From Caloramator mitchellensis (GTDB taxonomy: Bacteria > Bacillota > Clostridia > Clostridiales > Caloramatoraceae), in NCBI RefSeq assembly GCF_001440545.1, contig NZ_LKHP01000002.1:258574-322573 (forward strand): a DNA stretch of 64,000 nt, read 5' to 3'. Made by a program: the position numbers and the translations under genes. The notes under the pieces were generated by a model. It saw only the letters and a list, made by a program, of their open reading frames with translations, made no database searches and was not told where the DNA came from. The stretch's first letter is position 1; each line of letters begins with the position of its first letter. Positions 42,187 to 50,781 of the stretch are shown here, in pieces.

Positions 42187-42948
42187 TTATACATATTCTC
42201 TTGAAATAATCTCGCCTTCTGCGCTGATTGTAACTACCTTCACAGGGATATTTACACCTGCCATATCTCTCGCCATTCTTGCTGCCATAGCAATTCCGCT
42301 GCAGCATGGCACTTCCATTCTTGTAACTGTAATTGACTCTAAATCGTTATTCTTAATAATTTCTGCCAGCTTCTTCGTATAGTATTCGTTATCGTCGAGC
42401 TTTGGACATCCTACAACAACTGTTCTATCTTTTATAAAATCATTGTGGAAATTTCCATATGCATATGCTGCACAGTCAGCAGCTATTAGCAAATCTGCTC
42501 TATAAAAATATGGTGCTTGTGGTGATACAAGTGCAAGCTGAACCGGCCATTGTCTTAGCTTTGAGCTCACCGTAACTTTTTCATCCTTAACTTCCCTATT
42601 TATCTGCCTCATCATGCTGCCAGGGCATCCCCCCATATGGTGATGATGTGCATGATGTTCATTATGATTATGCTGGTTATGTCCATGTGAATGTTCCAAT
42701 GTTCTTCCCATGCTCTTTAAATATTCTTCTACAGCCTTTTCATCAAATTCATCTGCTTCTCTTTCAATAATTGTTATAGCATCCTGTGGACAATGTCCAA
42801 GACACGCTCCTAATCCATCGCAATAAGTATCGCTTACAAGCTTAGCTTTCCCATCTATTATCTGCAATGCTCCTTCAACGCAATTTGGAATACACAAACC
42901 ACATCCGTTGCACTTTTCTTCGTCTATGTGAACTATTTTTCTAATCAT
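42187..42948 (-). CDS. 4Fe-4S ferredoxin-domain protein with histidine-rich linker
   Basis: This 253-aa protein has an N-terminal two-cluster ferredoxin region (CNGCGLCIPNCVEGA, and a second set reading CDGLGACLGHCPQDA). A linker with about a dozen His (HSHGHNQHNHNEHHAHHHHM, about residues 85-105) joins it to a C-terminal domain with CAAYAYGNF, VVGCPKLDD and VPCCSGIA, where several Cys may bind a further cluster. The layout is typical of clostridial 4Fe-4S proteins of unknown electron partner. The His tract suggests metal storage or delivery. SD GGAGGTAGAGG precedes the ATG. It is divergent from the lipoprotein gene. Confidence 0.85.
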   Translation of the reverse strand: MIRKIVHIDEEKCNGCGLCIPNCVEGALQIIDGKAKLVSDTYCDGLGACLGHCPQDAITIIEREADEFDEKAVEEYLKSMGRTLEHSHGHNQHNHNEHHAHHHHMGGCPGSMMRQINREVKDEKVTVSSKLRQWPVQLALVSPQAPYFYRADLLIAADCAAYAYGNFHNDFIKDRTVVVGCPKLDDNEYYTKKLAEIIKNNDLESITVTRMEVPCCSGIAMAARMARDMAGVNIPVKVVTISAEGEIISREYV

Positions 42949-42995
42949 ACCTCTACCTCCCTTTATTTTCTATTATAATTATATTTGAATTGCAT

Positions 42996-43024
42996 TTGAG
43001 TTTCTGTGATATATGTCATATAAT
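42996..43024 (+). promoter_or_regulatory. sigma-A promoter of lipoprotein gene
   Basis: TTGAGT - 17 nt - TATAAT, 36 nt upstream of the GTG start. Confidence 0.7.
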
Positions 43025-43059
43025 TGTATATACTGAAAAAATTTTTTAGGAGTGATTGT

Positions 43060-43941
43060 GTGAAAAGGCTATTATTCATTATTATAGCATTTTTATTATC
43101 GTCTTGCACTGTAAAAAATGTTGATATAGAAAAGCCTAATGTTCAAAATACTAATATCGATAGCAAAGTTACTAATGCGATTATCGTTGCTAAATCCATT
43201 AGCGAAATAGATTTTGCAAATAAAATGGGCATAAAAAATATTATCATTTCTTCAAAGGGAGTTAGAATAGATGATAAAAACTATAGAACTGATTTTGAAA
43301 GGTTAAGAGGTTTAGATGTGCTCGTTGAAAAGGCCAAACAATATAAAATGAATTTCTACATCGAGATAACCTCGGGGCCAGGGTATGATGTTGAAAAGAG
43401 AAATTTTAGCTTGTTCAGAAGGGACAGTCAAAAGTTTTACTTTGCTCAAATGATGAATGAAATTATAAAAAGATACGATGCAGATAATGGATTTAAGGGG
43501 ATTGGCATAAATATTGAAAATCCCGGCGGCGATGCTGATGAGGCAATTAGCTATATATATTCTAAAGTAAATTATTCCAAAATTATCTATAATATCAACC
43601 TTCCGGATTTAAACTCAATTAAATTGAACCAAAAATATCCGAACATAGTTTATTTAAATTTTAAAAGCCTTAATTACCCGGGCTACTCAATGCTCAAGAG
43701 CTCCAACATAGAAGTAAATAGAAATTCACTTCTTGCAAGCCTACAAAACATGAAAGAGCAAAACAAATCAGCTATGGTCAGAGTATCTGCTCCGTGGAGC
43801 GATGAGCACGACGTATTCCTGCAGGACCTCTACGAATTATCGCGAATTCTAAACTTTGACATAATATTAGACAACACTTCCTCCATTAAAAAGTGCCCAA
43901 AACTACTAAAGATTTTGAGAAAAATGGTGCCTGTCACTTGA
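43060..43941 (+). CDS. Lipoprotein of unknown function (TIM-barrel-like), repeat-derived C terminus
   Basis: This 293-aa protein starts at GTG 43060 (SD AGGAGTGA). It has a lipoprotein signal peptide ending in LLSSC (Cys at residue 16). The mature part shows alternating beta strands and helices (FYIEITSGPGYD, GIGINIENPGGDADEAI, IYNINLPDL, VYLNFKSL) that resemble a TIM-barrel glycosidase-like fold; I cannot name the family. The last residues (VPVT) and stop come from repeat copy 7. No SD-linked downstream partner is present. Confidence 0.6.
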   Translation: MKRLLFIIIAFLLSSCTVKNVDIEKPNVQNTNIDSKVTNAIIVAKSISEIDFANKMGIKNIIISSKGVRIDDKNYRTDFERLRGLDVLVEKAKQYKMNFYIEITSGPGYDVEKRNFSLFRRDSQKFYFAQMMNEIIKRYDADNGFKGIGINIENPGGDADEAISYIYSKVNYSKIIYNINLPDLNSIKLNQKYPNIVYLNFKSLNYPGYSMLKSSNIEVNRNSLLASLQNMKEQNKSAMVRVSAPWSDEHDVFLQDLYELSRILNFDIILDNTSSIKKCPKLLKILRKMVPVT

Positions 43942-43971
43942 TTTCTTGACTTCTTGAGTTGTTTGACAATT
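43927..43971 (+). repeat. 45-bp repeat, copy 7 (variant end)
   Basis: Forward orientation. The first 11 bases are GTGCCTGTCAC instead of GTGACATTCAC; the remainder is standard, ending GTTTGACAATT, then AGGACAAG. It supplies the lipoprotein stop codon. Confidence 0.85.
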
Positions 43972-44017
43972 AGGACAAGAGTTTTTGAATGCTTACAAAA
44001 ATTCATGAATAATCAAT

Positions 44018-44046
44018 ATGCCCCAAAGGTTTTTCCAATGGGGCAT
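44018..44046. terminator. Terminator between lipoprotein gene and uppP
   Basis: ATGCCCCA...TGGGGCAT with inner GG/CC pairs and T-rich flanks, between convergent genes. Confidence 0.75.
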
Positions 44047-44064
44047 TTCATTCATAATACATAT

Positions 44065-44856
44065 TTACAGCAATTCAATTAAAAGCACAACTACAGCAAG
44101 AACTATTCTATAATATGCAAAAGGTTTCAAATCCTTCTTTCTTATATATCCCATAAAAAGTTTAATAACCAGCAGTGCAACTATAAAGGAAACAAAAGTT
44201 CCTGTTAAAAGAGTCATCCACTCTATAAAATTAAACGCCAAATCTGCCTTAAATAGCTTCAAAACCGACGCACCTATAATCGTTGGAATTGCTAAGAAAA
44301 ACGAAAATTCAGCCGCAGCCTCGCGTGAAAGTCCCATAAAAAGCCCGCCTATTATAGTCGATGCAGAACGGGACATCCCTGGCCACAATGCAAGGCACTG
44401 GAAAACGCCTACTGAGAATGCTTCAAAAATGTTCATATCGTCAGTATCTGGAACCCTGACCTTTTTATTTCTTGCCTCTGAAATGATAAGCAAAACTGCA
44501 CCTACAATTAAAGCCACTGCAACCGCAGTTGGATTGAACAAATACTTATCAATGGTATCTTCAAATAAAAATCCAAGTGCAGCAGCAGGAATAAATCCTA
44601 CAACCACCTTAATCCATAGCGAGTAAACCCTCTTCGCCTGTCTTTTGTTGTTAAACTTAGGAAAAATCTTGTCCCAAAAATACAGTATAACCGCCAAAAT
44701 TGCGCCAACCTGTATTACAACGTCAAAAACATTTGCAAATTCGCCTGTAAAATTGATATATTCGTTTGCAATTATAAGATGCCCCGTCGAAGACACCGGC
44801 AGAAACTCCGTCAAGCCTTCTATTATTCCAAGTATAATTGCCTTTATTATCATCAT
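44065..44856 (-). CDS. uppP: Undecaprenyl-diphosphatase
   Basis: UppP (BacA) dephosphorylates undecaprenyl pyrophosphate to recycle the lipid carrier of peptidoglycan synthesis, and it confers bacitracin tolerance. The first motif GIIEGLTEFLPVSSTGHLII is at residue 10, and the second motif WPGMSRSASTIIGGLFMGLSR is near residue 160. About eight membrane helices are visible. The length of 263 aa is normal. The start codon overlaps the stop of the S41 protease gene by one base (TAATG), indicating translational coupling. Confidence 0.96.
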   Translation of the reverse strand: MMIIKAIILGIIEGLTEFLPVSSTGHLIIANEYINFTGEFANVFDVVIQVGAILAVILYFWDKIFPKFNNKRQAKRVYSLWIKVVVGFIPAAALGFLFEDTIDKYLFNPTAVAVALIVGAVLLIISEARNKKVRVPDTDDMNIFEAFSVGVFQCLALWPGMSRSASTIIGGLFMGLSREAAAEFSFFLAIPTIIGASVLKLFKADLAFNFIEWMTLLTGTFVSFIVALLVIKLFMGYIRKKDLKPFAYYRIVLAVVVLLIELL

Positions 44857-46226
44857 TATGCCCCTTTCTTGATTGCTGCCAGCTCTCTATATTTTATGTT
44901 ATAAATATATTTGCCCTTTACCTTTGTCCTAACAAGGTATGCCTTGTCGGTGGCAAGTTTTTCTATGACACGCTTAACATTTGCAATTCTTACGTATCTT
45001 TCCTTAGCACCATCCTGATACTCTTGTATATAATTATGGTTCAATAAATACATAAATGCATCATAATAGTTTTTATGATTCAAAATGCTCTTTTTAACTT
45101 CATAATACTGTCCAGCAATCTTAACCCTAAAATACCCTCTCTTATCAGCTGATTTTGATTTGCTTAGAAGCATTAGGGCTATATCCTGTTGCATCTTTGC
45201 ATCCTTAACCAGCACATTAGGAGATACCCCTACTTTATTTATAGGCTTGTCAAGCGGTGAATAGAACTTTTGAATAGTAAACTTTAAAACACTTTCATCA
45301 GAAAGGCTAATAAATGTTTGAACTGTTCCCTTCCCAAAAGTTTTATTTCCAACTAAAAGGCCTCTTTTGTAATCCTTAATAGCTCCTGATAATACTTCAG
45401 AAGCTGATGCGCTATTTTCATTTACAAGAAAAATAACCTTCTTACCCTTTAAAAGCTCATTCATCTCAGAAGGTATAGCTTGAGAATCTTCCTTTGCTTT
45501 AACTATAATTATATTCTTTGGCCCTACAAAATATCCTCCCAAATTTATAGCAGTATCAAGGTAACCTCCAGGATTATTTCTCAAATCAATTATATATCCA
45601 TCAACATTTCCAACCTTATTAATTATTTCCTTAAACTTTTCATCGGTATCCTCTCCAAAGCTTGAAATAGCTATATGAGCTACATTATTTATTATTTTAT
45701 AATCAACCGTTGGAAGGACAATCTTTTTTCTTGTTACAGTAAATTCTAATATTTCGCTTCCCCTTTTAATCTTCAAATTTACAGTTGTCCCTTCCGGCCC
45801 TCTAATAAGCTTTACTGCCTGTTCAGTCTGCATTCCAGCAAGGCTTGTTCCGTCTGCTTCTATAATTATATCCCCAGCCTTTATTCCAGCATCCTTTGCT
45901 CCAGAACCCTCAAACACCGTCATTGCCTTAACGCCTTCGTCAACCTTTTCAATCTGAATTCCAATTCCTGAGAATGAATTGTTTATGCTATTGATAAAAT
46001 CGTTAAACTCTTCCTTTGTAAAATATTGTGTATATGGGTCTCCTAAAGCCTTCAAGGCATCCTCAACCGTCTCTGCGTTTAATACATCCTGTGAAACCTC
46101 ATCTACATAATAATATTGCAGTAAAGTTTTTACATCGTCGATTGGCGCCGCAAAAGCCTTAAAATTAACTAAAGTAAACGAAAAAAATAAAACCAATAAT
46201 ACCGCTGTAAGTCTCTTTTTCATCAT
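44856..46226 (-). CDS. S41 family C-terminal processing peptidase (CtpA-like)
   Basis: This 456-aa protein has a signal peptide (MKKRLTAVLLVLFFSFTLVN, ending FKAFA). A PDZ domain (about 85-165, FSGIGIQIEKVDEG... IKAGDIIIEADG) and an S41 catalytic domain (about 175-345) follow. The catalytic Ser is in NENSASASEVLSGA near residue 275 and the Lys is in GNKTFGKGTVQ. A ~100-residue C-terminal extension has no clear domain. Such proteases process secreted proteins or regulators at the membrane. It is translationally coupled to uppP. Confidence 0.93.
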   Translation of the reverse strand: MMKKRLTAVLLVLFFSFTLVNFKAFAAPIDDVKTLLQYYYVDEVSQDVLNAETVEDALKALGDPYTQYFTKEEFNDFINSINNSFSGIGIQIEKVDEGVKAMTVFEGSGAKDAGIKAGDIIIEADGTSLAGMQTEQAVKLIRGPEGTTVNLKIKRGSEILEFTVTRKKIVLPTVDYKIINNVAHIAISSFGEDTDEKFKEIINKVGNVDGYIIDLRNNPGGYLDTAINLGGYFVGPKNIIIVKAKEDSQAIPSEMNELLKGKKVIFLVNENSASASEVLSGAIKDYKRGLLVGNKTFGKGTVQTFISLSDESVLKFTIQKFYSPLDKPINKVGVSPNVLVKDAKMQQDIALMLLSKSKSADKRGYFRVKIAGQYYEVKKSILNHKNYYDAFMYLLNHNYIQEYQDGAKERYVRIANVKRVIEKLATDKAYLVRTKVKGKYIYNIKYRELAAIKKGA

Positions 46227-46302
46227 TCCATCCCCTTATTTTATCAATTTCTTCTATTATATTAAAAAAGCAAACTGTATGTCAATCTAATTGGAAAAAA
46301 AT

Positions 46303-46336
46303 AGAAAGGTTATGTCCAAAAGGAGCATAACCTTCT
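46303..46336 (-). terminator. Terminator of SIMPL-domain gene
   Basis: AGAAAGGTTATG...CATAACCTTCT plus T-run on the minus strand. Confidence 0.75.
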
Positions 46337-46339
46337 AAA

Positions 46340-47074
46340 TCATTTTATTTCAAATTCACAATTTACAACAGCAGTTATTTCCTTATCTACTGATGATGTG
46401 TCAAATATTCCGTAGTCTGCAACTTCAGTTGAATATGGTGCAGTAATTTGGAATACTCCCATCTTAGCAGATTTTAAATTTCCTATTTTAAGTCCGGTGT
46501 TTTTTGCAATTTGTTCCGCTCTGTCTTTAGCATCTTTTGTTGCAAGTCCTAACATATTAACCTTCAAATCTGCAATCTTAGTGTAATAATACTGTGGAGG
46601 ATAAGACTCAAACTGAACACCCTGATTAATAAGCTCTGTTGCCTGTCTTGATATTTCTGTGATTCCATCCACATCATTTGAGGTTATTTGAACAGTTTGA
46701 TACAGCCTGTAGCTGTCAATTTTTGTTGATTGCATTCCGTTTGGAAGTATTTCATAATTTGTCATTGTCGAAATAGATGAAAACACTAAATCCTTTTCGC
46801 TCAATCCCTTTGATGTTAGATATTCCTTAACCTTGTCGTGGCTCTCTTTCAACTGTTTATAGGCATCCTTTAAATCCTTAGACTGTGCCGAAAAACTCCC
46901 CGTCCACTTAACAAGGTCTGACTTTATCTGCTGCTTTGCCGACCCCGTTACCGTAATCGTATTTTGCTTTCCCTTGATATTTGAAAGCCCATTTGATATG
47001 AATGCTGCCGACGCAACCATCGCAATTGCCATTATCAGTGCAATCACAATATTGATTATTTTTTTCTCTTCCAT
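46340..47074 (-). CDS. SIMPL domain (DUF541) protein
   Basis: This 244-aa protein has an N-terminal membrane anchor (IVIALIMAIAMVASAAFI). The SIMPL/DUF541 domain is recognised from NTITVTGSAKQQIKSDLV at the start and the later AKDAKDRAEQIAKNTGLKIGNL. Related proteins (BP26/OMP28) form oligomeric extracytoplasmic assemblies of unclear function. SD AAAGGAGGGG precedes the ATG. The O-antigen-ligase-like gene ends 12 nt upstream, so the two are cotranscribed. Confidence 0.88.
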   Translation of the reverse strand: MEEKKIINIVIALIMAIAMVASAAFISNGLSNIKGKQNTITVTGSAKQQIKSDLVKWTGSFSAQSKDLKDAYKQLKESHDKVKEYLTSKGLSEKDLVFSSISTMTNYEILPNGMQSTKIDSYRLYQTVQITSNDVDGITEISRQATELINQGVQFESYPPQYYYTKIADLKVNMLGLATKDAKDRAEQIAKNTGLKIGNLKSAKMGVFQITAPYSTEVADYGIFDTSSVDKEITAVVNCEFEIK

Positions 47075-47086
47075 AGAACCCCTCCT

Positions 47087-48823
47087 TTATTTTTGGCTTA
47101 GCAAATTTACCCCAACACCAAATAATGCCCAAAAGACTGGTGCAACAGATACAACGCTATCATTAAAAACACCTGCTATAAGATATGCTAAAATGGCAAA
47201 ATAAATACTTATATGTAAAATATGGTGTTCATCTATTAGACGATTAAAAATCAATTTCCGTCCCATATAAAAATAATAAATAAACATAAACAACAGTGAG
47301 ATTAATCCCAAAATTCCAATATTTATTGCATCTTGTATATACATATTGTGTGGCTTATCCACTAAAATTGTAGTTGTGCCAAAATATATATACTTTCCAA
47401 TATAATCATTTTGTGGATAATAAAAAGCGTATGTATCCGGTCCAAATCCCAGCAGAGCTGTTTTCTTAATTAATGGAATAGACCTTGACCATATATAAAC
47501 TCTATTAGACCCAAGTCTTTCTTTCCCCTTAAAATCAATTTTTTCAATCCTACTAATTTCAATCAAATTTTCGTTTCTCGATAAAATATGATAACCCTCA
47601 AAAGTTTTAACCAGAGTTAAATCCTGCCATCCATTGTTTATTCTAACCCCAGGGAACTTATCGTGGAACGTCAAATAATATTTTAAGCTGGTGAATCTTT
47701 CATCCAATGGTTTTAACTCCATTGTTTGCTGGTCATAGTCAAATTTTAAATCCTTCCCATACTCATCCGTAACCTTAACCTTATCTTCAGAAATAATAAA
47801 ATTTATCGAACCATCGTCAAATGCAAGGCAAAGCTTGTCCCCTTCGGTATAAATATCCCTTAGCCCCGTGTCGAATTCTTGTTTTGAAAATGTGTTGCTC
47901 AAATCAACAAATAAACTACCTATTTTATCCCCAAAATATCCACCTGAAACATTGTTTATGAAAATAAAAATCACAATATAAATTGCTGCCATTGGCAAAA
48001 CAAATTTTATATTTCTCAATACATCCTTATACCTAATCAAAATAAACAAAATCACCGCTACTAAGCTTCCTAAAATACCCGCCCTTGAATGCGACCCAAT
48101 TAAATTAAAATACATAATAATTGAAATAATTGCATATATAAATTTGTTTTTATTTGAATCTAAAACATAAAGTATGAATGAAATTATAAATGCAAGGGCC
48201 ATATAACTTCCCACATAATTTGAATGATATAAAGTTGAATAAACCGCTCTATCCTCAGGAGTAAAATTAATAATAACCCTGCCTATATACTCCATCTGAA
48301 AAGGAACTAACCTGCTTAAAATATAATCCTTAACGAAATCCATTCTAAAAAATTGAAAAAAGCCAATTATTCCTATCAAAATTGAAGAAACTAAAAACAT
48401 ATTGATTAAAACTTTCACATCATCTTTCTTAACTAAATTAATAATTAAAAAAACAAGAATCATATATCCAACTAAAACTGCAGCGCCCTCATATCTATCA
48501 GGAAAGCCGATAAAAGCAACTGATTTATACTTTGAAAAAATTGTAGATAAAACAACAAATGAAGCATAAAATCCCATAGGGATATAAAGCAAATTCCATT
48601 TAACCTCAAATTCTTCTTTCCTTAATCTATACAATAGAGCAACAAGTCCAAATAAAATCAAAACGAGAAAAACTCTGCTTTTATAATAAGAAAAATAATC
48701 GAAGTTTACCCCACCAAACCATACGTTTTTCAAATCTCCCTTTAAAATTATTGCCTTTTCATAAACCACTAATGGAACAAAAAATATTAACATAAGCGGC
48801 AACAAATAAATCTTTCTCATCAT
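47087..48823 (-). CDS. O-antigen ligase/polymerase-like (Wzy_C) membrane protein
   Basis: This 578-aa protein has about twelve membrane helices and the Wzy_C motif region (HSRAGILGSLVAVILFILIR near residue 245). A ~150-residue extracytoplasmic domain lies between helices and contains beta-rich sequence (LAFDDGSINFIISEDKV). Near residue 465 it shows ALLGFGPDTYAFYYPQND, then DKPHNMYIQ, typical of this family. It is thought to polymerise or ligate surface polysaccharide; the substrate is unknown. SD CGGAGG precedes the ATG. Confidence 0.85.
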   Translation of the reverse strand: MMRKIYLLPLMLIFFVPLVVYEKAIILKGDLKNVWFGGVNFDYFSYYKSRVFLVLILFGLVALLYRLRKEEFEVKWNLLYIPMGFYASFVVLSTIFSKYKSVAFIGFPDRYEGAAVLVGYMILVFLIINLVKKDDVKVLINMFLVSSILIGIIGFFQFFRMDFVKDYILSRLVPFQMEYIGRVIINFTPEDRAVYSTLYHSNYVGSYMALAFIISFILYVLDSNKNKFIYAIISIIMYFNLIGSHSRAGILGSLVAVILFILIRYKDVLRNIKFVLPMAAIYIVIFIFINNVSGGYFGDKIGSLFVDLSNTFSKQEFDTGLRDIYTEGDKLCLAFDDGSINFIISEDKVKVTDEYGKDLKFDYDQQTMELKPLDERFTSLKYYLTFHDKFPGVRINNGWQDLTLVKTFEGYHILSRNENLIEISRIEKIDFKGKERLGSNRVYIWSRSIPLIKKTALLGFGPDTYAFYYPQNDYIGKYIYFGTTTILVDKPHNMYIQDAINIGILGLISLLFMFIYYFYMGRKLIFNRLIDEHHILHISIYFAILAYLIAGVFNDSVVSVAPVFWALFGVGVNLLSQK

Positions 48824-48920
48824 TCTTATCCTCCGTTCAATCTTTCCAATTAATTACATTATATCATCGTTCATAGACGTTTTCTATAAAAAATTGTTTT
48901 TGTCTGAACAAACAATTAAA

Positions 48921-48956
48921 TCCCATTAAAGATTTACTACGAAATCCTTAATGGGA
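48921..48956 (-). terminator. Terminator of the hydrogenase operon
   Basis: TCCCATTAAAGATTT...AAATCCTTAATGGGA (15 bp, one mismatch) with T-rich sequence on the minus strand, directly downstream of the hydrogenase stop. Confidence 0.75.
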
Positions 48957-48965
48957 CCATAAAAA

Positions 48966-50705
48966 TTAAATCTTTTCCCTTGGAGTATAATGAGTATGCA
49001 AGAGCTCATGAGCCCTATGTCCTCCGATGTCGCCCATATACTCCTTATACATAGCTATAACAGCAGGATTTTCATGGGATTTTCTAATCGGCTTATTTCT
49101 ATCCTCAGTATATATAGCGTTTAGCCTTGCCCTTACTATGTCCAGGTTTCCATGATGATAAGGCTGTCCGCCTCCATCTATGCATCCTCCTGGGCATGCC
49201 ATTATTTCAATTGCATGATAAAATCTCTTTCCATCCCTTATATCCTCTAAAAGCCTTCTTGCATTCCCGAGCCCATGGGCAACACCTATTTTAAGCTCCA
49301 TATCCTTTACCTTAACAGTTGCCTCTTTAAGCCCATCCTCAAGCCCTCTTACTCCATGGAACTCAACCTTTTCAAGAGTCTCACCCGTCACCCATTCATA
49401 TGCAGTTCTTAATGCCGCTTCAATAACCCCACCAGTAACTCCAAATATTACAGATGCACCAGTTGATTCACCAAGAGGATTGTCAAAATCCTCATCAGGA
49501 AGCTTTGTAAAATCTATTCCGGCTTCCCTTATCATCTTTGCAAATTCCCTTGTTGTAATTACATAATCTACATTTTCAAGTTCCTCATTTTTGAGCTCTT
49601 CTCTTTGTATTTCATACTTTTTAGCAATGCACGGCATAACCGAAACAACAACTATCTTTTCAGGCGGGATATTGAATTTCTCTGCGAAATACGTCTTTGC
49701 GATTGCGCCAAACATCATGTGCGGCGACTTACAAGTTGAAGGAATATCCAAAAGTTCAGGGAACTGGTGTTCAATAAACTTTACCCAGCTCGGGCAGCAG
49801 CTTGTTAAAATAGGCAGCCTGCCTTTGCCGTTTAATCTATCTATAAACTCTTTTGCCTCTTCCACGATTGTAACATCTGCTGCAAAATCTGTATCAAACA
49901 CCTTTTTAAAGCCAAGTCGCCTCAATGCCGCAACCATCTTCCCTGTAACTATACTTCCATATGGCATTCCAAATTCTTCCCCAAGTGCAACTCTTATCGC
50001 CGGCGCAGTTTGTGCAATTACATACTTATCCGGGTCCAAAAGCGCCTCCCAAACCTTTGAAACATAGCTAACCTCAGTAAGAGCAGCAGTTGGACAAACC
50101 GATACACACTGCCCACAGAATGTGCACTGGGTGTCAATCATAGGAAGATGAAACGCTGGAGATACAACTGTCTCAAATCCCCTCTCAACTGCCGAATAAA
50201 TTCCACAAGTCTGCACCTCATTGCACATTGTCTCGCACCTTCGGCACATTATGCACTTATCAGGGTTTCTATAGAGCGCACCGCTCGAACCATCCTTTGT
50301 ATAAGTAGACTTTTCGCCCTCATACCTAATCTTTCTAACACCTAAATCAGCTGCTAACTTTTGCAAATCACAATTCCCATTTTTCTCGCACACAAGACAA
50401 TCGGTAGGATGGTCGGACAAAAGAAGCTCCACCATTGTCCTTCTTGCCCTTATCGCCCTTTGGGTATTCGTCCTTATTACCATTCCCTCAAAGCATTCGG
50501 TAGCGCAAGATGGAGCAAGATTCCTTCTTCCTTCAATCTCCACAAGACATACCCTGCAGGACGCCGTCCTATTAACCATCTTAATATCATGCAAATCCAG
50601 ATGACATAGCGTTGGAATATTTATATTAACCTGCTTTGCCGCCTCCAGTATCGTCGTCCCCTCAGGCACCTGCACCTTAACATCATTTATCGTTACACTA
50701 ACCAT
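48966..50705 (-). CDS. hndD: [FeFe]-hydrogenase catalytic subunit, HndD-like
   Basis: This 579-aa protein has an N-terminal 2Fe-2S domain (residues 1-80, CHLDLHDIKMVNRTASCRVC) and a His-Cys cluster segment (HPTDCLVCEKNGNCDLQ). Two 4Fe-4S clusters follow (about 145-205: CIMCRRCETMC, CTFCGQCVSVCP), then the H-cluster motifs TSCCPSWVKFIE, MPCIAKKYE and MACPGGCIDGGGQ. The subunit makes or uses H2. With the three upstream Hnd genes it forms an NAD(P)-linked, probably electron-bifurcating enzyme. ATG 50705 is preferred (GGGAGGG). Repeat copy 8 separates it from hndC. Confidence 0.95.
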   Translation of the reverse strand: MVSVTINDVKVQVPEGTTILEAAKQVNINIPTLCHLDLHDIKMVNRTASCRVCLVEIEGRRNLAPSCATECFEGMVIRTNTQRAIRARRTMVELLLSDHPTDCLVCEKNGNCDLQKLAADLGVRKIRYEGEKSTYTKDGSSGALYRNPDKCIMCRRCETMCNEVQTCGIYSAVERGFETVVSPAFHLPMIDTQCTFCGQCVSVCPTAALTEVSYVSKVWEALLDPDKYVIAQTAPAIRVALGEEFGMPYGSIVTGKMVAALRRLGFKKVFDTDFAADVTIVEEAKEFIDRLNGKGRLPILTSCCPSWVKFIEHQFPELLDIPSTCKSPHMMFGAIAKTYFAEKFNIPPEKIVVVSVMPCIAKKYEIQREELKNEELENVDYVITTREFAKMIREAGIDFTKLPDEDFDNPLGESTGASVIFGVTGGVIEAALRTAYEWVTGETLEKVEFHGVRGLEDGLKEATVKVKDMELKIGVAHGLGNARRLLEDIRDGKRFYHAIEIMACPGGCIDGGGQPYHHGNLDIVRARLNAIYTEDRNKPIRKSHENPAVIAMYKEYMGDIGGHRAHELLHTHYTPREKI

Positions 50706-50721
50706 CGTATCCCTCCCATTA

Positions 50722-50766
50722 GTGACATTCACTTGATTTCTTGACTTCTTGAATTGTTTGTCAATT
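50722..50766 (+). repeat. 45-bp repeat, copy 8
   Basis: Forward orientation; fills most of the 76-nt gap between hndC and hndD. The GTGAC end is 16 nt from the hndD start codon. Confidence 0.9.
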
Positions 50767-50781
50767 TACATAATATGCCGA

